Virus record (IMG/VR): IMGVR_UViG_3300047287_000460
Span: 1-23,040 of that record
DNA length: 23,040 nucleotides
From: a virus
Direction: 5' to 3' (one strand)
The notes beneath the pieces were generated by a model. It did not search any database. It worked only from the letters and a program-made list of their open reading frames with translations, and was not told the origin of the DNA. The translations under genes and the position numbers were made by a program. Of the stretch, positions 6,390 through 15,226 are shown one piece after another (the first letter of the stretch is position 1; every line of letters begins with the position of its first letter).

Positions 6390-7380
6390 CAAGGACTTGA
6401 CAGTCGATAACTTCGCTTTCAATTGAATTAAGCTGTTGAACAACAATTTGGTCAACGCTTTCAAAGTGAACATCTCCGCTCCAATCTTGGCTATGTTCTT
6501 CTTTCTTAGCAGGTATTAAATTGATTTCTCTAAGTTTATATTCTTCTTGCCAAGACTCTTTTAAGAATGTTGCTTCTTCAAAACTAATATCAGCATCGCA
6601 GGTAACACGCAAGAATGTGTTAGCATCCATATACTTGTCTGGACTATCAATTAGTTTTGTTAAGTCTATGGTCTTAAACTTTGGAGCATTGGGCCAAGCA
6701 ATATATTCCGGTTCGCCGCCAAATTCTAAAATCATCATACCACGATCGTCATCCCAAGCATCAGCATAGTTATGAGGGAAAGCATTACCAGTATATGTAA
6801 CATTGCCACTGTGCTGTCTCATATGGAAATGCCCGCTGAACACACGCTCTTGATTGGGAAAGTGTCCGCGATTAAGTCCACCGTGATCGGGCATTTCAAC
6901 ATTGGCATTCATTTTAAAGTTAGGTAGTTCAAAATGTCCAAAGACATAACGACTATCTAGTTTTTTCATCTTAGTCCATTCGTCACCAACTAGCCAGGGC
7001 ACTAAACTAACTTGTCCTTCGGTATAAGTGTCGCTGACCAAAATAACATTGTCGAGATTCTTAATAAACGGTATACTAGTTAAGTCTCGTTTTTCTCTAT
7101 AGTATAAGTCGTGATTGCCAGGAATGAAAAAGAATCGTTCGAAGTTTTTAGCAATATGGTCTATGGCATCTACAGTATAGTTCAATGTGCTTACATTAAC
7201 AGTGGCGCGATGGTGATGCCAGTCGCCCATAAAGATAGCTGTATCGCAGTCACGCTGTCGTGCTGTTTCGCAAAACCACTTAACAAAGTTTGAACAATCT
7301 TCGTTGTGTGCCCGACTGTTTTGCCTCATACCAAAGTGTATGTCTGTGAAGACAGCAGCTCGCTTAAACATCTGTGACAT
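6361..7380 (-). CDS. 47: gp47 recombination endonuclease subunit (Mre11/SbcD-like nuclease)
   Basis: A 339-residue calcineurin-type phosphoesterase with the metal-binding motifs in order: DIHFG (13-17), GDWHH (52-56), GNHD (88-91) and GHFHMR (183-188). These residues coordinate the two Mn ions of Mre11 family nucleases. The length equals that of T4 gp47. It pairs with gp46, whose gene follows after 9 nt. The start codon overlaps the last base of the gp55 gene and is preceded by AGAGGA, so translation is coupled to gp55. Together the pair processes DNA ends for phage recombination. Confidence 0.95.
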   Translation of the reverse strand: MSQMFKRAAVFTDIHFGMRQNSRAHNEDCSNFVKWFCETARQRDCDTAIFMGDWHHHRATVNVSTLNYTVDAIDHIAKNFERFFFIPGNHDLYYREKRDLTSIPFIKNLDNVILVSDTYTEGQVSLVPWLVGDEWTKMKKLDSRYVFGHFELPNFKMNANVEMPDHGGLNRGHFPNQERVFSGHFHMRQHSGNVTYTGNAFPHNYADAWDDDRGMMILEFGGEPEYIAWPNAPKFKTIDLTKLIDSPDKYMDANTFLRVTCDADISFEEATFLKESWQEEYKLREINLIPAKKEEHSQDWSGDVHFESVDQIVVQQLNSIESEVIDCQVLVDIYNQLHI

Positions 7381-8240
7381 TAAAAATCCTCTGTTTTTAG
7401 ATTTGCTAAACGCTCGCGCTCGTCACGAATTGTTGCTTCGTGTTCAAACTGTCGTGTAAAGCTAGGGTTACTACCTGTTTCAATCAGCAAGTCGTCTCTA
7501 ATCATTTGATTTTTCTTTTCAATGTTCAAGATGCGAGTGAAGCTGTTGTCAATGGCAGCGGTATAATAAGCAAATGGGTTCTGTGATTTTGATTCATCAA
7601 ACTGTAAACCAATTTGACTTAACTGTAGCAAAGCTTGACTTCGCATTTCGTCTACATAAGTGTAGCCACGCCAGTTAAATCGCATACTGTATTTTTCAAC
7701 TAGTAGCATAAAACTTTTTGCTAGTTTATTGGTCATTGACCCTTCTAAGTTAAACTCGCCAGTTTCTATATCACCTTTCCAATGACTTTTCCCTACACAA
7801 ACTAATTTTTCTTCTCCGTCAACAAGTTCGAATTTAAAATGTTGATAAGGAGGAAAATTTACTTTGGTATGATGATCACCTCTGCTTTTAGGAGTTTTCT
7901 TACGACCTGGTTCTAAAGGAATATGATCGTGTGTCATTAGTCTAAACACTACATCTGTTTTGGCTACCTTTTTGTAGTCAATTTCAACTTCTGCTAGTTT
8001 AGTTTTTGGATTGGTTTTTTGGGCTTCGATTAATGCAAGTTGGCTAAGTCTAGCGGCTTGATTTCGCTTGGCTTCTGCTATTGTTCGAATGTTAATCTTA
8101 TTCAAATCCAAGACAATTAAGTCATAATTGCTGTATTCTGGCTTGGTATAAACGCTATAGTTGTTCTTGCTTAAATGTATTTCTTTGAGCAATTCTTTAT
8201 TCGTTAAGTATTGTTTTGCGGGTGGGTTCGTAGTTGTCAT
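7380..8240 (-). CDS. 55: gp55 late-transcription sigma factor
   Basis: A 286-residue protein that I recognise as the gp55 form seen in marine T4-like phages. The conserved core is RGYTYVDEMR (191-200), QALLQLSQIGLQFDESKS (202-219), NPFAYYTAAIDNSFTRI (221-237) and LNIEKKNQMIRDD (238-250). These correspond to sigma region 2-like sequence that recognises the late promoter -10 element. The N-terminal 160 residues are longer than T4 gp55 (185 residues in total); such an extension also occurs in cyanophage homologues as I recall them. Its presence agrees with the ATAAATA late promoters in this window. The gene has a sigma-70 promoter of its own whose start site coincides with the ATG, consistent with expression before late genes. 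Confidence 0.92.
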   Translation of the reverse strand: MTTTNPPAKQYLTNKELLKEIHLSKNNYSVYTKPEYSNYDLIVLDLNKINIRTIAEAKRNQAARLSQLALIEAQKTNPKTKLAEVEIDYKKVAKTDVVFRLMTHDHIPLEPGRKKTPKSRGDHHTKVNFPPYQHFKFELVDGEEKLVCVGKSHWKGDIETGEFNLEGSMTNKLAKSFMLLVEKYSMRFNWRGYTYVDEMRSQALLQLSQIGLQFDESKSQNPFAYYTAAIDNSFTRILNIEKKNQMIRDDLLIETGSNPSFTRQFEHEATIRDERERLANLKTEDF

Positions 8241-8245
8241 GGCTT

Positions 8246-8275
8246 ATTCTAACATATTTCTTTTAATAAAGTCAA
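8246..8275 (-). promoter_or_regulatory. Sigma-70 promoter for gp55, start site at the ATG
   Basis: On the minus strand TTGACT (8275-8270) and TAGAAT (8251-8246) are 18 nt apart, each one mismatch from consensus. The gp55 ATG is at 8240, 5 nt beyond the -10 box, which is where initiation is expected. No ribosome binding site precedes the ATG, so the transcript is predicted to be leaderless. Confidence 0.6.
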
Positions 8276-8308
8276 CACCTTTTGGATTAAAACTATAGAT
8301 TATCTAGC

Positions 8309-8316
8309 GATAAATA
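8309..8316 (+). promoter_or_regulatory. Late promoter GATAAATA fused to a start codon
   Basis: GATAAATA matches the T4 late octamer at 7 of 8 bases. The next ATG (8322) follows after only 5 nt (TCTGT), where late transcription is expected to begin. It would drive the virion operon 8322-15226. No ribosome binding site is present. Confidence 0.7.
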
Positions 8317-8321
8317 TCTGT

Positions 8322-9020
8322 ATGAGTGTATATCTACAGCCCCGAAATCCAATAGGAAATCTCAATATTCTTGAGTTTCCTTATACGCCTCAGATTGAGT
8401 ACAGTCATGATGTCAAGTATGATGCATATTCGCTTACACATACTAATTATCAACCATATGCGTATGTTAAAAGCGAAAACCCAACAATCAGTATGAGTTG
8501 TAAATTCAGTGCCCATACAGCGGATCATTTTAAAATGAGTGAAAGGGCTATTAGATTTTTAAGAACATACACTAAAATGAACTATGGTAGAACTGATCCT
8601 GATAGAGGTCAGCCTCCTAGGATACTCAGATTGTTTGCTTATGGACAGCAAATGTTCAATGATGTCCCGGTTGTTATCAGCAAGTTTTCAATGACTTTTC
8701 CCGAAGATGTTGATTATGTTCAAGGAGAATTTTCTAACGATGGTGAATTCACTGGCGTGTCAACAAGGGACCCTGGCTTGCCATCAAATCAAAGAGGCAG
8801 AGATCCTAGACAGCAAGGAGCAGGCTATGGGCAAAGTACAGCTAAGTTTGCTGACAACGATCCTAGAAGAATAGATAGAGAAAGTTTTTCTTTGGCTTTG
8901 CCTATAATTTTTACAGTCAACATAAGTTTATTAATTCAACAAAACCTCAGCAAAACAGTTAATGAGTTTAATATCCAAGACTTTGCCTCCGGAAGCCTTG
9001 TTAGAAAAGGATACATTTAA
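8322..9020 (+). CDS. Baseplate/tail-tube initiator-like virion protein (gp48/gp54 type by position)
   Basis: A 232-residue protein beginning with YLQPRNPIGNLNILEFPYTP (residues 4-23), with a well-defined middle region including FLRTYTKMNYG (79-89) and GQPPRILRLFAYGQQMFNDVP (96-116), and a glycine- and charge-rich insert (about 140-180). I know this type from marine myoviruses next to gp53, but I cannot align it with a T4 protein by eye. Position suggests the role: in P2 and Mu a tube-initiator protein precedes the LysM, hub and spike genes, exactly the order here. It likely caps or starts the tail tube on the baseplate. It is the first gene of the late operon and its ATG lies 5 nt after a late promoter. 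Confidence 0.6.
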   Translation: MSVYLQPRNPIGNLNILEFPYTPQIEYSHDVKYDAYSLTHTNYQPYAYVKSENPTISMSCKFSAHTADHFKMSERAIRFLRTYTKMNYGRTDPDRGQPPRILRLFAYGQQMFNDVPVVISKFSMTFPEDVDYVQGEFSNDGEFTGVSTRDPGLPSNQRGRDPRQQGAGYGQSTAKFADNDPRRIDRESFSLALPIIFTVNISLLIQQNLSKTVNEFNIQDFASGSLVRKGYI

Positions 9021-9328
9021 TGGCACAAGTTATATACGATCAAAAAAGTTATTTGGCTAACACGCCATTTAAGAAATTTTATTTAGACAAAGCAAGACTT
9101 GCTTCGTTGTCAGATGCTGTTGGCAAAGAAGTAATTGTTCCTCCTGAGTGTGAACATAGAATTGATTTATTCAGTTATCAACAATACGGCTCGAGCAGAC
9201 TGTGGTGGGTTATTGCATTAGCAAATGCTGATTTGATCAAAGACCCTGTTTGGGATTTTAAATCAGGCATGACTATTTTAGTTCCTGATCGTGCTTTACT
9301 AAAAGAACAATACTCAGGGGTCAAGTAA
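9020..9328 (+). CDS. 53: gp53-like baseplate wedge protein (LysM-like)
   Basis: A 102-residue protein resembling gp53 of T4-like phages. The segment HRIDLFSYQQYGSSRLWWVI (46-65) followed by ANADLIKDP and a SGMTILVPD end is the usual pattern: aromatic tryptophan pair, a DP turn and a final hydrophobic strand. gp53 family proteins have a LysM-like fold and help hold wedges to the hub. The start codon overlaps the previous stop as TAATG, with AAGGA upstream, and the next gene overlaps in the same way, so the genes are coupled in one operon. Confidence 0.75.
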   Translation: MAQVIYDQKSYLANTPFKKFYLDKARLASLSDAVGKEVIVPPECEHRIDLFSYQQYGSSRLWWVIALANADLIKDPVWDFKSGMTILVPDRALLKEQYSGVK

Positions 9329-9951
9329 TGGCGGCAGTGACATCTCCATATGGATACCGTAAAGATCCAGTATCAGGAGCACCTAGTCAGTTTCACGCCG
9401 GTGTTGATTACAAAGCACCCGAAGGAACTCCTTTAGTTGCACAAAAACAAATGACCGTAGTAGATTCTAGATATAGTCCTAGTTATGGAAATGTTATAAC
9501 TACAAAAGATGCTGATGGCAACACTTATACTATGGCTCATTTAAGCAATAGAAAAGTGCAAAAAGGAGATACGATTCCTCCGGGTACTACTATGGGCTAT
9601 ACCGGCAACACTGGTTACAGCACAGGTCCGCACTTACATTATGAAGTGACTAATCCCAGCGGTAAAAAAATAGATCCGCAGTCAACTAATCCAGCAACAG
9701 GAAAGCCATACACAGATGATATAGGTTTTGAAAAAAATAAAGGATTAAATGAAAGCAAAGCTGTACCAGACAAAAATCACAAATGCCAAGGCAATGATGA
9801 GCACACAAACAAACCTGCTCCTCAAAAAGAATCACAACCAAACGCTTCTCCCGCGGCCAAATCTAAACCTGGAGAGAAATCCAAGACACCTCCTGCAAGA
9901 CCAAAAGCCGGAGATGTTGGTATATTGGAAAATCCTTTGAATAAACTATAA
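9328..9951 (+). CDS. M23 family peptidoglycan endopeptidase, virion-associated
   Basis: A 207-residue protein. Residues 5-108 form a lysostaphin-type M23 metallopeptidase with all zinc-site motifs: HAGVD (His23 and Asp27), a MAHLS histidine (His71) and GPHLHYEV (His102 and His104). The enzyme class cleaves peptide crosslinks in peptidoglycan. Residues about 125-207 are a low-complexity tail rich in Lys, Pro, Ser and Ala. There is no signal peptide, and the gene lies between gp53 and the hub, so it is probably a baseplate component that opens the wall during injection. The start overlaps the previous stop (TAATG) and the stop overlaps the next start. Confidence 0.88.
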   Translation: MAAVTSPYGYRKDPVSGAPSQFHAGVDYKAPEGTPLVAQKQMTVVDSRYSPSYGNVITTKDADGNTYTMAHLSNRKVQKGDTIPPGTTMGYTGNTGYSTGPHLHYEVTNPSGKKIDPQSTNPATGKPYTDDIGFEKNKGLNESKAVPDKNHKCQGNDEHTNKPAPQKESQPNASPAAKSKPGEKSKTPPARPKAGDVGILENPLNKL

Positions 9952-12900
9952 TGGCATACTACACTTATTATACACGGCTGACACTTATACATCCTAAAGA
10001 CATAGGTAAGATGGATCCTTCTGTGGGCAAAATCATCGCAGAAACTGCTACCACAGGTAAATTCATCATAGGCGATATAACCTGGGATAGTGCAGTAGCA
10101 TCAAATCCTATGACTACATTGGCTATGAACACACAAGGCGAAATAAAAATTTATGAACCCTTGGGCATGAGATTTTTAGATTACATTCGCTTTGCAGCCT
10201 TGGAGTGCGGAATTGAAAACCACTTGTCAGCGGCTTATCTTTTAGAGATTGAAATACTAGCAGAATCTTTACCAGATAATAAAGAGTTTAGATACATATG
10301 GCCTATCATGTTCTTAAGCACCGAAGCAAGAACAGGCGAAAAAGGAACAGAGTACGCTATTAAATTTGTACATCATAGTCATCATAGCCAAACTGACATG
10401 GTACAGCCTTTGAAAGAAACTTTAACTATCGACGGAGTCAGTAAGGTTGAAGAATATTTTAAAGAGTTTGGAAAAAGACTAGAACTAATGGAGTTTAAGT
10501 ATGCAGAAGCAGGACAAAAAGCCGGACCCGGCGGACAGCCTGGCGGTGACCATCCTGCGTCGTCTAGTCCCTATCACGACGAGTATCATTTTATTTTAGA
10601 TCCTCGTATTAAAGATTACACTTTTACCAGCAAAGATAGTGCAGATCCAGGCGTCAAAGGATCTTGGACTAACTATCTTCCTTTTACTACTAATAAATTT
10701 AATGTCTCGGCTCGTAGCGGAACAACTTTGATTAGTCAAGCACAGCGAGTTTTATCAAGCACTAACGAAGCCGCAAATTTATACTTGGAAGAATACGGCA
10801 GAATTCCTGGCGCAGGAAAATCTGGAAGCCAAAGCAGTGATGCAAACAAAGAAGCTCTTAAAAAAGCACTGGGTAAGATTTATAACTTTTTTAAGATAGA
10901 GTCGCATACAGTTTATAAAGAATTTGATTATATTAGAGGTCGTTATGCGGTCAAACATATTTTTATTATTTGGCTAGCACTACAACCTAACTTGTATCAA
11001 TACCCCGATGAACTAGATGAGTTGAATAAACCAGAGAACAAAGGAAAAGTAGAACAAAAATTAAAAGCTTATATTCAAGAAGGTTTGTTGAGAAAAGCTT
11101 ACTATTATACATACACTGGTTTAAACACAGAAATAATTAAATGTAATCTCACATTGAATCAAGCTTATTATCTGCCAAGCTTTCCTGTTATATGGACTGA
11201 GCGAGGATCTACTGGTCCAGGTAAAATGAAGCCTTATAATTTTAGCAGAGAAATAAGTCCTTACTCTAGAACTGCTGCTGACGAAAAAAATGCACAAGCC
11301 TTGGCAGATGCACAAGCGGCAGCAAGAAAATTAAGCCAGCAAGCTCAAAATGAAAAAAATGAATCAAAGAAAAAAGAACTTGTAAAGCAACAAAAAGAAA
11401 AAGAAAAATTAGTAGAGGAACTAAAAACTAGAAAAAGTGCTAGCGGTACAACTAGTTCAACTAATAAAAATCAGTTAACCAATAGAAGTGATTTGTTAAA
11501 GTCATTGAGTAATTTGTACATTGAAGATGTCGATTATCAAAGCGGATTACAAGCCAGCGCTCAGGCAACTCCTTCGTTAAGGCCTCGAGTAGAACCAGAT
11601 ACTCCTGTCAGCAAGTTAGATACTAAAAAAGATGAAAATGAAAATCTAATGGATAAAATTTTTACAGTTCAGCTTGCGGCAAGAGATTTACTAGAGTTGG
11701 AAATGGAAGTTCGCGGCGATCCTTATTGGCTAGGACAACCTAATATGTGTTTAGCAGGGTTGCCAAACTTAGATAAGCTAGATTTACCTCCAGCATTAAA
11801 AGCCGAACTTGAAAGTAAAATTCCTGAGATAGATCCAGATTTTTCAAACCGAAATTCTTCTTGGGGCAACTACGGTAACGGCGCTAAGTTTTATAAAGGT
11901 GGTAACTTATTCTACTTCAATGCACAACTTCCTGTAAATGATTTTGGACAAGATGACTTAATGAAGTTTGACCAAATAGATCAAATACTAGGCATTTACA
12001 TGGTGCAGTCATGTAAAAACGAATTTAAAAACGGGCAATGGACACAGGTTTTAAAGTGTATAAGAGATTTGACTATTCCAAGTAAGTTTATTCCTAGGGC
12101 AAGTATAGGAGAAACAACATTTCAGGACTATGTGAATCAAGCAACATCAGATCCCAATAGAGCCCTTGACTCGTTTAATCAAAATCGTTCGGATCAGATA
12201 GACCAAAGGAATCAAGAAGCAAGTAGTCAAGGCTTTGCCAATACCGGCGGCGGAGCAGCCACAGGCAATCCTATAATAGCTCGCGGAACACAACAAGGAA
12301 ATCCTAATATTAGACCTGGTAGCTTGCGTGACCGTGCCGCACAGGCCAACGCGGCCAGAGCAGCAGAAGCTAAAGAAAAATTAAACACTGGACTTACAAA
12401 TAATCCGCCACCGCCCTGTGATTCGCCAGTAGATAATGCAGTTAAATCAACAACGAAAGGTCCGGGTAATAATTCTTTTAGCGTCGGTACTTTTGAAGTA
12501 ACAGTTCCATTAAGCAAACAAGAAGCATATTCAATGGCCAAGCAACAGTTCTATGATCAAGTAAATGCTTTCTTTAAACATTTAGAAAAGCTTAACATCC
12601 AAGCTTATAAAGATGCTGGCATTGTTGATTATGTTCCTTACAAAGGCGAGACAATGGCTGGTTTAGTTATTCAAAGAAGCGGTAGCGGCGGCTTAGAAGA
12701 TTGGAAGAAAAATAATACTAAGCCAGGACCTTGGGCAATTAATAACCCAGGTGGCTTGGGCTATGATTCTTCTAAGGGAACTTATACTTCGTACAATTCG
12801 TTCTACGAAGGTTTACTTGCTGTAAATAGTTATTATAATTATTGCGAGGGTGTTCCTTCTAACGGAAAACAAGGCTCTGATAGATTCTTACTTCCTGCTG

Positions 12901-12959
12901 ATAATACTACAAACGAATTGGAATATATTCAACTTAAATCTAAAGGATCTAAATTGTGA
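9951..12959 (+). CDS. Very large baseplate hub protein (gp27-like by position)
   Basis: A 1002-residue protein between the M23 peptidase and the spike, the place of the hub (T4 gp27, P2 gpD). The segment LLELEMEVRGDPYWLGQPNM (about 574-593) resembles the final hub domain of gp27-like proteins. A charged helical insertion (about 443-500, Lys-, Glu-, Gln- and Ala-rich) and a low-complexity region (about 745-830) interrupt it. The last 75 residues contain WAINNPGGLG (928-937), followed by an aromatic- and glycine-rich stretch. This recalls the NNPGN motif of phage lysozyme-like or transglycosylase domains. T4 gp27 is only 391 residues, so this hub carries extra domains. The lytic reading of the C-terminus is weak: the motif is GG not GN, and no catalytic glutamate could be assigned. 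Start is TAATG-coupled. Confidence 0.6.
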   Translation: MAYYTYYTRLTLIHPKDIGKMDPSVGKIIAETATTGKFIIGDITWDSAVASNPMTTLAMNTQGEIKIYEPLGMRFLDYIRFAALECGIENHLSAAYLLEIEILAESLPDNKEFRYIWPIMFLSTEARTGEKGTEYAIKFVHHSHHSQTDMVQPLKETLTIDGVSKVEEYFKEFGKRLELMEFKYAEAGQKAGPGGQPGGDHPASSSPYHDEYHFILDPRIKDYTFTSKDSADPGVKGSWTNYLPFTTNKFNVSARSGTTLISQAQRVLSSTNEAANLYLEEYGRIPGAGKSGSQSSDANKEALKKALGKIYNFFKIESHTVYKEFDYIRGRYAVKHIFIIWLALQPNLYQYPDELDELNKPENKGKVEQKLKAYIQEGLLRKAYYYTYTGLNTEIIKCNLTLNQAYYLPSFPVIWTERGSTGPGKMKPYNFSREISPYSRTAADEKNAQALADAQAAARKLSQQAQNEKNESKKKELVKQQKEKEKLVEELKTRKSASGTTSSTNKNQLTNRSDLLKSLSNLYIEDVDYQSGLQASAQATPSLRPRVEPDTPVSKLDTKKDENENLMDKIFTVQLAARDLLELEMEVRGDPYWLGQPNMCLAGLPNLDKLDLPPALKAELESKIPEIDPDFSNRNSSWGNYGNGAKFYKGGNLFYFNAQLPVNDFGQDDLMKFDQIDQILGIYMVQSCKNEFKNGQWTQVLKCIRDLTIPSKFIPRASIGETTFQDYVNQATSDPNRALDSFNQNRSDQIDQRNQEASSQGFANTGGGAATGNPIIARGTQQGNPNIRPGSLRDRAAQANAARAAEAKEKLNTGLTNNPPPPCDSPVDNAVKSTTKGPGNNSFSVGTFEVTVPLSKQEAYSMAKQQFYDQVNAFFKHLEKLNIQAYKDAGIVDYVPYKGETMAGLVIQRSGSGGLEDWKKNNTKPGPWAINNPGGLGYDSSKGTYTSYNSFYEGLLAVNSYYNYCEGVPSNGKQGSDRFLLPADNTTNELEYIQLKSKGSKL

Positions 12960-15226
12960 CAAAAGTAGCTGGTGCATATGGACAAGCTAGGACTCCTAGC
13001 AACTACTCTAATACGGCAACAAACTCAATGGGTGTGGCCAGTAGCACCGGTGTCTATATTGGTATAGTTAAAAATAACAAAGATCCGCAGAACATGGGCA
13101 GACTGCAAGTTTGGATACCAGATATGGGTGGTAATCCTGAAGACCCGAATAACTGGCAAAGTGTTGCGTATGCAAGTCCTTTCGGCGGAAGCACAAGTAT
13201 TTTTGATCAAGGTGCCAATGTAAAAGAATACAGCGACACCATGAAAAGCTATGGATTATGGTTTGGTTCACCAGACATCGACACTCATGTTTTGGTAACA
13301 TTTGCCGGAGGCAGATTAGACAAGGGTTATTGGTTTGCTTGCTTGTTCCAGCGCGGTACACAAGTAAGTATTCCAGGCATACCTGCAAAAAATACTTACG
13401 CTGGGGAAAATGTTCCAGCTGCTCCTAAAAACAAAAAAGATGACGATCCTGATTTAGAAAAATATGTAGAACACAAACCCATGCACGATGCTTTAAAAAA
13501 GCAAGGCTTGGAAAAAGACAGCCTAAGAGGTTTAACTTCCAGTGGTGCGACCAGAGAAAGCCCTAGCAAAGTGTTTGGTTTGTTAACACCAGGCCAGCAT
13601 CAATTTGTTTTAGACGACGGCGACAAAGACGGCAAGAACAAACAAATAAGACTTAGAACAACAAATGGCGTTCAGTTATTATTAGACGACACTAGCGGGC
13701 ATGTTTACATCATTAGCAAGGACGGAGAAAACTGGCTGGAGTTAAGCAATGACGGACAAGTTCATATCTATGGTTCCAAAGACATTAATATTAGAAGTGA
13801 AGCAAACATAAACCTTAGAGCTGACAAAAGTGTTAACATAGAAGCAAAAGAAAATATACAACTCAAAGCAGGAAAAAATATTGCGTTAGAAGCCAACGAA
13901 AATATTTCCACTAACGCAGCCAAAGATACTTTAATTACCAGCGGAGACACTAGCAATATTAGTAGTGTTAGCGGACACTATGAAACTGCGGGTGTTATTC
14001 ATATGAATGGTCCAGCAGCCGAACAAGCGAGTGTTCTTGAACTTAACACATTGCCGGTCAATCAAAGCGTTAAAGAAAGTATATGTACCACTGTTCCGGA
14101 ACATGAACCATGGGCAGCTCATACAGGAGAAATAAATCCTACAGGAGCCGGTAATAAGCAAATGAAAGAAGATCCTGCACCCGAGCAACAATCTCGACAG
14201 CCAGAAGAAGGCGAACAAGGAGCTCCAGTTGATACTTCTAAATCTGAAAAAGCTGAAGAAGTTCCAGTAGAAGATGCAGCAGCCAGTGACAAAACTATTG
14301 ACATGATCAAAGATGAAAACGGCTTTAGTCCTGTTGCCACAGATGACGCCGACGGACAAAGTGCAGGTTTTGGTTCAGAAGTAAATGATGAATCAGAAGA
14401 TACATTAGAAAATCCTAACACTTTACTAAGCGATATTCCGGATAATTCCGTTGACACTGTTTCTTTAAGCGAAGACGGCAGTATTAAAAAATCAAGCCCT
14501 GGCAAAGATTTACTTAACTCTATGGGTTTTGGAAATTCAAGCAACGACAACGGAAAGTTTGCTCAACAATTAAGCCAAGAAACTCGTTTGAAAAATGATT
14601 TTGCATCTATGCCTATTGTAGGTAGAAATGAACCAAACAATCAAGATAATATTTTCACAAACGGTGTTAGCGCAGATCGAGCAAATCAACTGCTAGCAAA
14701 TGATATTACACAAGCAGAAAAAGAAGTTAAGAATACACTCAAGGGCGTTGATAAGGTTCCGCAAAATGTATTTGATGCATTAGTAAGTATGCAAAACCAA
14801 GTAGGCGATGTTAGCTATGCTTATGTAAAAGGCGAAAAAATTGACCTGACTGGTCTTTATAGAAACGGCGAATGGGATAGAGCCGCAAGCTTTATTGCCG
14901 CAGACGAACGAGATAGACCTAGACGAATCAGAGAAGCTAATTTGATTATCAACAACAACTATGGCAAGTCTTCAAGTCAGGAAGATATTGTTACATCAGG
15001 TTTGAACAAAACCGATGAACTAATTGCTAAAGGAAAACTAAATGCACAAACAGGAAAGCCTGCCAGTTCATTACAAGTGCAGGCCGCAAGCAATAGTTAT
15101 TTTGAACAAACAGGCAAGCTTATGCCAAGCTTAAGTTCGGGCGCTAAAATTAATGTTATTGATAATCTAGGAACAGGCAGTCTAGCTAAATTTGTCAAGC
15201 GTCAAGCTGGTCCATGGCCTTATTAA
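12956..15226 (+). CDS. 5: gp5/VgrG-like tail spike protein with C-terminal lysozyme-like lobe
   Basis: A 756-residue spike. Residues about 30-135 are an OB fold (GVYIGIVKNNKDPQNMGRLQ and following), as in gp5 and VgrG. Residues about 265-350 are a beta-helix with regular repeats of the form N-I-x-L-x-A-x-x-x, as in the gp5 needle. PEHEPWAAH (381-389) follows. Residues 390-540 are an acidic, low-complexity linker. Residues about 570-670 resemble the C-terminal lobe of T4-type lysozymes: a helix with ANDITQAEKEV, then FDALVSM, then ERDRPRRIREANLI. The N-terminal Glu-Asp-Thr catalytic stretch of those enzymes is not visible. In T4 the lysozyme lies between OB and needle; here it lies after. The start is GTG, overlapping the hub stop by GTGA. 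Confidence 0.85.
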   Translation: MTKVAGAYGQARTPSNYSNTATNSMGVASSTGVYIGIVKNNKDPQNMGRLQVWIPDMGGNPEDPNNWQSVAYASPFGGSTSIFDQGANVKEYSDTMKSYGLWFGSPDIDTHVLVTFAGGRLDKGYWFACLFQRGTQVSIPGIPAKNTYAGENVPAAPKNKKDDDPDLEKYVEHKPMHDALKKQGLEKDSLRGLTSSGATRESPSKVFGLLTPGQHQFVLDDGDKDGKNKQIRLRTTNGVQLLLDDTSGHVYIISKDGENWLELSNDGQVHIYGSKDINIRSEANINLRADKSVNIEAKENIQLKAGKNIALEANENISTNAAKDTLITSGDTSNISSVSGHYETAGVIHMNGPAAEQASVLELNTLPVNQSVKESICTTVPEHEPWAAHTGEINPTGAGNKQMKEDPAPEQQSRQPEEGEQGAPVDTSKSEKAEEVPVEDAAASDKTIDMIKDENGFSPVATDDADGQSAGFGSEVNDESEDTLENPNTLLSDIPDNSVDTVSLSEDGSIKKSSPGKDLLNSMGFGNSSNDNGKFAQQLSQETRLKNDFASMPIVGRNEPNNQDNIFTNGVSADRANQLLANDITQAEKEVKNTLKGVDKVPQNVFDALVSMQNQVGDVSYAYVKGEKIDLTGLYRNGEWDRAASFIAADERDRPRRIREANLIINNNYGKSSSQEDIVTSGLNKTDELIAKGKLNAQTGKPASSLQVQAASNSYFEQTGKLMPSLSSGAKINVIDNLGTGSLAKFVKRQAGPWPY

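Noticed and set aside
12227-14550. Minus-strand frames of 104-143 codons under the hub and spike genes
   Set aside because: These are antisense shadows of large genes with clear domain patterns; no start signals and no family match.
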